Shown here piece after piece: positions 45,601 to 56,300 of a stretch of DNA of 64,000 bases. Origin of the DNA: Onthophagus taurus. Its lineage: Eukaryota; Arthropoda; Insecta; Coleoptera; Scarabaeidae. Each line of letters starts with the position of its first letter. Position 1 is the stretch's first letter. The position numbers were made by a program, and so were the translations under genes. The notes under the pieces are model-generated. The model saw only the letters and a list, made by a program, of their open reading frames with translations, was not told the DNA's origin and made no database searches. The stretch is from NCBI RefSeq assembly GCF_036711975.1, contig NC_091973.1, positions 7,812,001 to 7,876,000 of the forward strand. The letters are read 5' to 3'.

Positions 45601-47108
45601 TCAGAATCACTAAACAAATTAGAGATAAACTTCCTCAAAGAGGTGATGGGGATAAGAAGCCCGTACCCCAAGATACTGGTGGACAAAGGAAATAGGTAAA
45701 GCAAGAAGAGTATGTGTGATGAAGCGAAGAGTATTGCAAAGAAATAGAAAAAGCAACAAAAACCAGAGCAAATAGAACAACTACTTACGGATTACACACC
45801 AGCAAGAAAGTTCTTGAAGAGACTAATTAATGAATCCAAAGAGAAGAAGTGGAAAGAACCCTGTTTGGAGCTGGAGGAAAACATATGAGGAATAGCATAC
45901 CAGGTTGTTACCAAAACACTCGGGGTAAGAAAAAGAGAAGCAATGGATTACAAGACAGCAGAGGAACAATTCAAGAAACCGTTTCCACAAGTCGAGGAAG
46001 ATCAGGAGAGAGCACAACAACTGGAAGAGCAGGAGAAAGAACAACTTGCCAGCCCGTTTACCATCGAGGAATTAGAGCAGACCATCAAACAGCTTAAATT
46101 AAGATAATCTCCTGGAGAAGACAGAATTACAAATGAAATTCTGCAGGCCTGCGTAAAATCAAATGCTTAACAGTAGGAAATTTTCCTGACATTTGGAAAA
46201 AAGCGGTTCTAGTGCTGGTACCTAAACCCGCAAAACATAATCAAGAAAAATCATACAGACCTCTTTGTATGCTTAGCGCAGTGCACAAACTTCTTGAACG
46301 CCTGATTAATAACAGATTGGTAGCATTTAGAATAAAAAGCCATTAACAACAGAAGTACTGTAGATGCAGTAATGACTATAGTTAAAGAAGCAAGAGGAAG
46401 ACAAATAGTGTTATATGCCCGTGTTAAGGACCGAGTTTGGGAAAGAGAAGGATACTGGCAACGGTGATACAATCGGTCACACTGTATGCAGCATCGGTTT
46501 GGGAACTGGCACTTCGTCATATCGACGGAGGCGCTAACTGGATGTCACCCATATGACCTGCTGGTATGGAAGAAGGCAAGAAATTGGGAGAGGGGTTTCC
46601 AGAAAGAGAGGAGAACCATACCGAAATGCTTAAGAGATGGCAAAAAAGATGGCGAGTGTATACAGGGTGGGCCAGTACATTTGTTAGGGATGTCCGGGTA
46701 TGGACAGACTCTACGATGAATACCGAGTATTATGCAACGCAAGCCATAACTGGACACGGCACGTTCGATAGCTATCCCAGAAACATCCGGAAGATAGAAT
46801 CAGATCTCTGCTGGTTTGGGTGCAATGAATCCGATACACCGAGGCATACCGTCTTTGAATGTAGAAAATTTCAAGAATATAGGAGAATTGCGGAGGAAAG
46901 ACAATATCTCCGTTGTGATAATGAGTGGAAGGGAGAAAGGAGAGATAATTATGAACCTTCTACGATCCATAATGAGGAGCCACGACGAAAGTTTGGAGGT
47001 GAGAGCAATGAGGTCGCACACTCAGGTATGAATGAAATAGTTAATATGTTAAAAATTAATGGATTTCTATGTTTTGAGCTGGGATACCATCCAAGCCGAG
47101 TCGAATGA
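45600..47108 (+). mobile_element. R1-like non-LTR retrotransposon fragment inside the GT-rich repeat
   Basis: Plus-strand frames give SPFTIEELEQTIKQLKLR with SPGEDRITNEIL (46060-46140), the start of an R1-type reverse transcriptase, then degraded text. The C-terminal part (46566-47108) has WQKRWRVY, TQAITGHGTFDSY-like TGHG, and CWFGCNESDTPRHTVFECRK, the typical CCHC knuckle of R1 proteins. The polymerase core is deleted. Confidence 0.75.
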
Positions 47109-47229
47109 AGAAGAGGAGAACAGTAAAAGTATTCAACAACATTGAGGCCAGTAGGATTGTCTCAAACTCCCGATCGTATCAGTTGCAGGCGTCATATCCG
47201 ATTGGGGCTCAGTCATAAAGATTTTCTCC

Positions 47230-47810
47230 TCCTCTGTGCCAAAGTTGGGTCTGATTTGGGGGCTAACGTTTAGTTGTGGATCAGATTGGTTCTTTTCGAA
47301 TTGGGTATGGATAAGATGGGTTCATATAACGTGGGGCCTCGTTTCGATGTGGACGGACACTTTTTGGTTTGGTGTGGTTAGGGCTGAATTTAGTTTGATA
47401 TGGATGAGTTGGGTTTGGTTAGGTTAGTTTTTAGTAGGAGTCATTAATATTGAAAGATCTTCGTTATTGATTTGGACGATCGTGCTTATTTTACATGATT
47501 ATGGTTGGATCTGTTTTGGGTGTGGGTGAGCTGGACTTGATTACATTGGTTTCGGTTTGCTGATGATCAAATGATTTGATTTAGATGTGAATGGATTGTA
47601 TTTGAGTGTGGATGACTTAGGTTTTATTTGCATGATTTGGTTTAGGTCTCATTTGGGAGATAAAGTTTAGTTGTGGATCAGATTGGTTCTGTTCGGTCTG
47701 GGTATGGATAAGATGGGTACATATAAAGTGACTTGGGTTGGGCCTGGATTCGATGTGGATGAATACTTTTTGGTTTGGCATGGTTAAGGTTGAATCGATA
47801 CCATGTCCAT
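47230..47810. repeat. GT-rich tandem repeat, right block
   Basis: Two units about 390 bp apart (near 47240 and 47630) share TTTAGTTGTGGATCAGATTG and TGGGTATGGATAAGATGGGT. They match the left block at 45380-45480. No gene. Confidence 0.75.
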
Positions 47811-48354
47811 ACCTGGTGTTTTTAGTTTTTTATTGTTTTTTTAATTAGAAATCTTTTGGCAATAAACGCAAATTTTAAAAATCTGAATTGCTCAGCGAGC
47901 GAACGAGCTAGAAAAATAAAAATTGGTATAGATTCTCCTTGGATATCCTCAAATGGAGCGACATTATAGGGTGTTCAAAAATACAACTACATATTCGATT
48001 AGCTTATCAGATAGAGAATTTAATTCTCTACAAATCTTCTGTACATGTCCCTATACCTATCAGCTGCAGTTTTGATATCGCGGAATTAATCAAAACTGTT
48101 TATCTCCTTAATGTCATTTATGTACTTTGCCTCTTAGTGGGACATTCTGTTATGTTCATCAATATTGAGAACATCAAACATTGAGAAAATCTACTGTGAC
48201 TGTATGTAGTGTCATGTTCTTATCATTTCTGGAAATAGATTCCAATATTACTAGTTTTAAGAATATACATAACTTAAATTAATGGTTTGTGTGTAATGAA
48301 ATAAAACTAGATGTCATTAAATGGTGTTCCTTTACTATAATCTACTGTTGATAC
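47811..48354. other. AT-rich spacer, nothing recognised
   Basis: Contains only a short open frame (47939-48184) with no known motif, one end of which lies near a decayed repeat. I see no gene or mobile element. Confidence 0.4.
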
Positions 48355-48975
48355 TGCTTGCAGAAGACTACTTACGCTTATAAAAGAGTAGATACTGCCG
48401 AGGATAGACTAGATACTGCTGGCAGAAGACTATACTAGCAATGGAAGACTTGATACTGTTTACAGAAGACTACTTACCGCTTGAAGGGATAGATACTGAT
48501 GAGAAAAGACTAGATAATGTTGACATAAGTCTAGAATAGTCTAGATACTGGTAATGGAAGATTTAATAGTGCTTATAGAAGACTACTTACTGCTTGTATG
48601 AGTGGATATCGCTGAGAAAAGGTTAGATACTGCTGGCAGAAGACTAAAGACTGGAAATGGAAGACTTGATACTGCTTACAGAAGACTACTTACTGCTTGA
48701 AGGGGTAGATACTGATGAGAAAAGACTAGATAATGCTGACATAAGTCTAGAATAGTCTAGATACTGGTAACGGAAGACTTAATACTGCTTATAGAAGACT
48801 ACTTACTGCTTGTATGAGTAGATATCGCTGAGAAAAGCTTAGATACTGCTGGCAGATGACTAAAGACTGGAAATGGAAGGCTTGAGACTGCTTATAGAAG
48901 ACTACTTACTGCTTGATGGAATAGGTACTGCTAAAAAGGACTAGATACTGTTGGCAGAAAACTAAATACTAGTAA
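48355..48975. repeat. Higher-order tandem repeat (AGATACTGCTGGCAGAAGAC units)
   Basis: Short related motifs (AGAAGACTACTTACTGCTTG, AGATACTGCTGGCAGAAGAC, CTGATGAGAAAAGACTAGAT) alternate. The AAGACTACTTAC phrase recurs about every 95-120 bases, and pairs of these form a larger unit of about 220 bp that occurs at least twice with high similarity (for example 48480-48600 versus 48700-48815). No gene. Confidence 0.8.
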
Positions 48976-50289
48976 ATATTAATAGTTTTGAGTTTATTAA
49001 AAAGTTAGTTTTGTTTATGTAAATTTTTTGGATAATTAGAAGATGATTAGTTGGTTGGTGATATTTGAATCGTTCTTAAATGGATCATGATATACGTTAT
49101 ATTATCCTCCGATTGTACCCTACTAACAAATGACGTCAATTTGCATGTAGAGTAACCCGCAGCGATGTACAAGATATGCATTCATCGATTTCCACTGTCA
49201 TGGATGACATTAATACCGGATTCTCTCGTGGCAATTAACTATGGAAATGTGAGCCGGACGATGGTGTGTTCTTGAAAACAAATTGACAGAATGTTAATGA
49301 AAGTTTTGAAAAGGTTTGGGTGGATTAATAAATTTGAAAGTTGTCTATAGAACATTTTATTATTTACACATTGGTTTACATTGTATGTTACGCGATAAAT
49401 AATATAACATCTGGAGTATCTACACCGACATTATGTTAAAACTATAGTACAGTTCAAACGGAAGTTATACTTAAGTTAAGCTCATGGTTAAATACTTGAT
49501 ATTTAGTCGTACCTTAAGTTCCGTTCGCAACAAGAGGAAATTTAAAATACGATTATTTATTAAGAAATGCTACTAAAGTTTTCCCTAATACCCTGTTAGT
49601 GTTAAGGTAGCGAGACTTTTGTTTTCCTAAAGTACAAGCTGACTGCTAGGATAGAAATTTCCTTTTATTGCAAACTGTATTTACAGAGATTTTTTTCCAT
49701 TCATTTATATATGGACGCTACAAAAGCTACATTGAGTTGATATATTTTTTTTTCGTTATAATTTCGCTAGACCCCCGTTTTAAAAATATTAGCTCCCAGC
49801 CATTCGGTATATTTTTGCGATATTCAACGCAAAAAACATCAGTAATAAACTAGACAATTTCGGTTAGCTTGCTCAATTTATTTGAATGCGTGGGTTACGT
49901 ATCAGGTATTTCAAATGCAATTAAAATGAGAAATTGTATCTTCGTAAATATTTAACAATTATTTAGAAACATTATTATAGACGATATGTAAAATTTTAAC
50001 GACTCATTAATTTTTCCGGCTGCAAAATATTAAAATTACGGTTTCTATTTGGCACTCATTGCTCTAAAGCTCTTGTTGGTAAGCTTACAACGTTGGCTTG
50101 TTTGCTATTCATAAATTGAGCAAACTCTTCACGGTTTACATTAGTTTCTTTTTATTATTTAGGATACATGCATTTAGCTATGCTATTAGTACAATAGACC
50201 TAACCGTTCAGTCTTCGTTTAAATACATATAAACAATTGTACATTTATGCCTCTTTTAAAGCGCTCTCTCTCGTGTTCTCTTTTATAAT
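48976..50289. other. AT-rich DNA, 3' flank of the IgSF gene; no gene seen
   Basis: No open frame with a known motif and no clear repeat. As it lies downstream of the minus-strand gene ending at 50352, it is presumably intergenic. Confidence 0.4.
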
Positions 50290-50295
50290 TTTATT
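50290..50295 (-). terminator. Possible poly(A) signal of the IgSF gene
   Basis: AATAAA on the minus strand 57 bases past the TGA at 50352. Such hexamers are common in AT-rich DNA, so this is only consistent with the model. Confidence 0.35.
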
Positions 50296-50351
50296 CTTAA
50301 TATATACTTATTAGTTTACTACAGAATAACATATCCATTTTCCAAAACTGT

Positions 50352-53300
50352 TCACCGTAACTGAAGAACCAAGGAGGGCAGGAAACACAACGGCGAGATA
50401 ACGTAGAAAACCCCTGCAAATAATAAATAAAAACAAAATATAATAGTTATAACAATATAATTAATTAAAGTTTGACTGACAGCTAGCTGTAATCAACTAA
50501 AAGTACTTCCATTTGGGGCGCCTTTAGCAAAAATATCAGATAAGATTGTATCCCAATGGAAAGGGCACGTCAAAGACGGCAAAAGGGAAAAGAGCGCGTT
50601 GGAAAATAACTAAGGGTGGAACATCAAACGTGTCGGACATTCATATACACTCAATGGCGGTAATAGGAAATTGAGAAAATTCTATTTCCGACAAGTTCGG
50701 CCTCGGAGGGCCTTAGTATAATGTAGAGGGGGTTTTAACTTATTTAGACGAGTTGCCCACGTCGGGATTGCAAAAAAAAACACGAATTGTCGTACAAATT
50801 GAAATAAGAAGTGTTCGTAATTTGCAAGAACGATAGCACGGGACGCTCTCCTGTTAGAAGTGCGCTGAATTTTAAAGTGGATGACCTCCCGAAAGAGAAT
50901 ATTATATGTGTGCCAACAAGGGATGCAGACAATATCCTTTACACTGTACCGTTACATCTCATCGTATACCTGCACAGACATTTTATTCGAAGAATTTAAA
51001 TTACGACAAACATTTTCATTCAAAGAAACTTTAAATTTCAATTCAATTTACGATAGTTTACTACAGCATACCGTTAATTTAAAATCGATATATTTGCATT
51101 ATTCATCACGTATTTATTTATTTAGCGATACCGCGAACCCGTCGCCCCGGTATTATATATGATTAATTGTGCGGCAGCCTTTAATGGCTAAACTAGAGAC
51201 TTTTTGACTTTATTGTCCATAAACGGTTCGAAATGTACCGCTTGCTATCGATCGTACTATCACGCGCCCCATTCATATGCAACAAGCGTCAATGCGTATG
51301 ATATCGGTACATTGTTCCCTGTTTATAAACAATACCCTCTCATGACATCACATTATCGACGTATACCGCTTGCATAATTCGGTTTACACTCTTTGTTTTT
51401 ACTTGTAACTATCATCATACTTCACCACGCAAATATCTCCCATGCTAATATTTTATTTTATACACGAACATTAAAAAATTTTTTTTAATTAATTTCATTA
51501 TTTCTAAACAAAATCAGAAAAGAAAGGGGTGAATGAATGAATTAATTTCGCCTGATTAAGCTTTTCAATTAACATAATAAATATTTTGAAAAAACATATT
51601 GCGTCTAATGGGATATTAATTACAGTCAGTATACAAACATACAGTCGATATGATTTTTTGAAAATTTCTTCTTTAATAATTTTTTTCTGGAAATTTCAAT
51701 AATATTATCTTCTAGTTTTTATATCATATTATAAACTAGAATCTTTAAGCTTCAATTTAACATATATATCATATCATGATTCTTAAAAATACACTCGATG
51801 TGATTTTTTGAAAATTTCGGGTTATTTTTAGATTTATAAATTTCACAATTTCTGCTTTAATGATTTTTACCTGGAAATTTCAATACAATTACGATATAGT
51901 TTTTATATCATTTCATAAACTACAAACTTTAAGCTTCCATTTAACATACACATCATATCATGATTCTTAAAAATACACTCGATACGATTTTTAAATTGTT
52001 ATATATTCGTCTTTAATAATATTTTCCTGGAAATTTCAATAATATTACCTTATAGTTTTTGTATCATTTCATAAACTAGAATGTTTAATCTTCAATTTAA
52101 CATACAAATCATATTATGATTCTTAGAAATACGCTCGATATGATTTCTTGAAAATTTCGGGTTTTTTCACATTTTCTAAATTTTACAATTTCATTTTTAA
52201 TCATTTTTTCCTGGAAATTTCAATAATATTATCTCATATTTTGTATATCATTTCATAAACTAGAATCTTTAAGCTTTAATTTCACATACACATCATATCA
52301 TGATTCTTAAAAATACACTCGATATGATTTTTTGAAAATTTCCGGTTATTTTTAGATTTATAAATTTTACAATTTCTTCTTTAATAATTTTTTCATGAAT
52401 ATTTCAATAATATTACCTTATAGTTTTTATATCATATCATAAACTAGATTGTTTAAGCTTCAATTTAACATACACCTCATATCATGATTCTTAAAAATAC
52501 AGTTGATATGATTTTTTGAAAATCTCGCGTTATTTCTGATTTATAAATGTTACATACTCTTCTTTAATATTTTTTTTCTAGAAATTTCAATAATATTACC
52601 TTATACTTTTTATATCATATCATAAACTAGAATCTTTAAGCTTCAATTTAACATACGTATCATATCATGATTCTTAAAAATATAGACGAAATGAGTTTTT
52701 AAAAATTTCGTATTATTTTTGACTTATAAATTAGTCAATTTTATCATTAATAATTTTTTTCTGAAAATTTCAATAATATTATCTTATAGTTTTTAAATCA
52801 TTTCATAAACTAGAGTATTTAAGCTTCAATTTAACGTACACATCATATCATGATTCTTAAAAATACAGTTGATATGATTTTTTGAAAATCTCGCGTTATT
52901 TCTGATTTATAAATGTTACATACTCTTCTTTAATATCTTTTTTCTGGAAATTTCAATAATATTACCTTATAGTTTTTATATCATATCATAAACTAGAATC
53001 CCTAAGCTTCAATTTAACATACCCATCATATCATGATTCTTAAAAATACACTCGATATGATTTTTTGAAAATTTCCGGTTATTTTTAGATTTATAAATTT
53101 TACAATTTCTTCTTTAATAATTTTTTCATGAATATTTCAATAATATTACCTTATAGTTTTTATATCATATCATAAACTAGAATATTTAAGCTTCAATTTA
53201 ACATACATATCATATCATGATTCTTAAAAATACAGTCGATATGATTTTTTAAGAATTTTCCGTTATTTTGGATTTATAAATGTTACAATTTCATCTTTAA

Positions 53301-56300
53301 TCATTTTTTCCTGGAAATTTCAATAATATTATCTCATAGTTTTTTTTATCATTTAATAAACTAGATTTTTTAAGCTTCAATTTAACACACACATCATATC
53401 ATCATTCTTAAAAATACACTCGATACGATTTTCAAATCGTTACATATTCTTCTTTAATAATATTTTCCTCCAAATTTCAATAATACTACCTTATAGTTTT
53501 TATATAATTTCATAAACTAGAATCTTTAAGTGCGAAGGTAATTAAATTTAATATTCTTAGTATTGTACTTTTGAAACTGGTTTTATTATTTATTTAATTA
53601 AGTCTTACTAGTTTCGGCCCATGGCCATCTTCAGAGACTAATGTCATAAGAGTTAACTAAGATGTCATATTGCAAAGTATTAAGTGTAATTGTAAATATT
53701 TTAAATAAAATTACTTTGAGGTTACGACAAACAACAGATCGACACGTTAAAAAGAACGTTCTGTTTCAAACCAGTTTCAAAAGTACAATACCAAGAATAT
53801 ACTGGATATGATTTTTTGAAAATTTCGGAATTCTTTAGATATATAAATTTTACAATTTTTTCTTTAATATTTTTTCCTGGAAATTTCAATAATATTATGT
53901 TATAGTTTTTATATCATTTCATAAACTGGAATCTTTAAGCTTCAATTTAACATACACATCATATCATGATTCTTAAAAATACACTCGATATGATTTTTTG
54001 AAAATTTCGGGTTTTTTCACATTTATAAATTTTACAATTTCATTTTTAATCATTTTTTCCAGGAAATTTCAATAATATTATCTCATATTTTGTATACCAT
54101 TTCATAAACTAGAATCTTTAAGCTTTAATTTAACATACACATCATATCATGATTCTTAAAAATACACTCGATATGATTTTTTGAAAATTTCCGTTTATTT
54201 TTAGATTTATAAATTTTACAATTTCTTCTTTAACAATTTTTTCATGAATAGAAATATTCTTGAAAAAATTATAAAATAAATAAAAAATTATATTTATTAT
54301 TGAAAAATAATATTATCTTATAGTTTTTATATCATATCATAAACTAGATTGTTTAAGCTTCAATTTAACATACACATCATATCATGATTTTTTAAAATAC
54401 AGTCGATATGATTTTTTTAGAATTTCCCGTTATTTTGGATTTAAAAATGTTACAATTTCTTCTTTAATAATTTTTCTTTGGAAATTTCAATAATATTATC
54501 TTATACTTTTTATATCATATCATAAACTAGAATCTTTAAGCTTCAATTTGACATACGTATCATATCATGATTCTTAAAAATATAGACGAAATGATTTTTT
54601 GAAAATTTCGTATTATTTTTGATTTATAAATTAGTTAATTTTATCATTAAAAATTTTTTTCTGAAAATTTCAATAACATTGTCTTACAGTTTCTATATCA
54701 TATCATAAACTAGAGTCTTCAAGGTTCAATTTAGCATACATATATCATAACTCATACAAATACACTTGATATGATTTTTTAGAAATTTAGTTTTATTTCT
54801 GATTATAAAATTAACAATTTCTACTTTAATAATGTTTATCTTGAAATTTCCATAATTTTATCTTATTGTTTCTATATTATATCATAAACTAGAATCTTTA
54901 AGCTTCAATTTAACATACACATCATATCATGATTTTTAAAAATACAGTCGATATGATTTTTTGAGAATTTCCTGTTATTTTGGATTTATAAATGTTACAA
55001 TTTCTTCTTTAATAATTTTTTCCTGGAAATTTCAATAATATTATCTGATAGTTTTTATATCATTTCATAAACTAAAATCTTTAAGCTTCAATTTAACATA
55101 CACATCATATCATGATTCTTAAAAATACGCTCGATAAGATTTTTTGAAAATTTTGGGTTATTTTTAAATTTATAAATTTTACAATTTCTTCTTTAATAAT
55201 TTCTTCCTGGAAATTTCAATAATATTAGGTACCTTCTACTTTTTATATCATTTCATAAACTAGAATCTTTATCTTCAATTTGATATATATATATCATATC
55301 ATGATTCTTAAAAATACGCTCGATATGATTTCTTGAAAATTTCGGGTTTTTACATTTATAAATTTTACAATTTCATCTTTAATCATTCTTTCGTGGAAAT
55401 TTCAATAATATTATCTTATAGTTTTTATGTCACTTCATAAAATAGAGCTTTAATTTAACATACATATCATATTAAGATTCTCAAAAATACAATCGATACG
55501 ATTTTTTAAAAATTCCGCGTTATTTTTGATTTACAAATTTGACAATTTCTTCTTTAATCATTTTTTCCTGGATATTTCAATAATATTGCCTTATAGTTTT
55601 TATATCATATCATTAACTAGAATCTTTAAGCTTCAATTTAACAAACATATCATATCGAAATTCTTAAAAATACGATTGATATGTTTTTTGAAAATTTCGC
55701 TTTATTTTTGATTAATAAGTTTAACAATTTCTTCTTTAATCATGTTTTTCTGGAAATTTCAATAATATGATATTATAGTTTTTATATTATATCATAAACT
55801 AGAATCTTTAAGCTTTAATTTAACATACATATCATATCAAAATTCTCAAAAATACAGTAGATACGATTTTTTAAAAATTCCGCGTTATTTTTGATTTACA
55901 AATTTGACAATTTCTTCTTTAATCATTTTTTCCTGGATATTTCAATAATATTGCCTTATAGTTTTTATATCATATCATTAACTAGAATCTTTAAGCTTTA
56001 ATTTAACATACATATCATATCGAAATTCTTAAAAATACGGTTGATATGTTTTTTGAAAATTTCGCTTTATTTTTGATTAATAAGTTTAACAATTTCTTCT
56101 TTAATCATGTTTTTCTGGAAATTTCAATATTATGATATTATAGTTTTTATATCATATCATAAACTAGAATCTTTAAGCTTCAATTTAACATACATATCAT
56201 ATCGAAATTCTTAAAAATACGGTTGATATGTTTTTTTGAACACTGTGCTATATTTTTGATTAATAAGTTTGACAATTTTTTCTTTAATCATGTTTTTCTG

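Noticed and set aside
46664-46680. ATACAGGGTGGGCCAGT looks like a mariner-type terminus
   Set aside because: It lies within the R1-like coding frame (VYTGWASTFV), has no partner end and no TA duplication of note.
55526-55711. Open frame in the satellite
   Set aside because: AT-rich chance frame made of Phe/Ile/Leu codons in tandem monomers.
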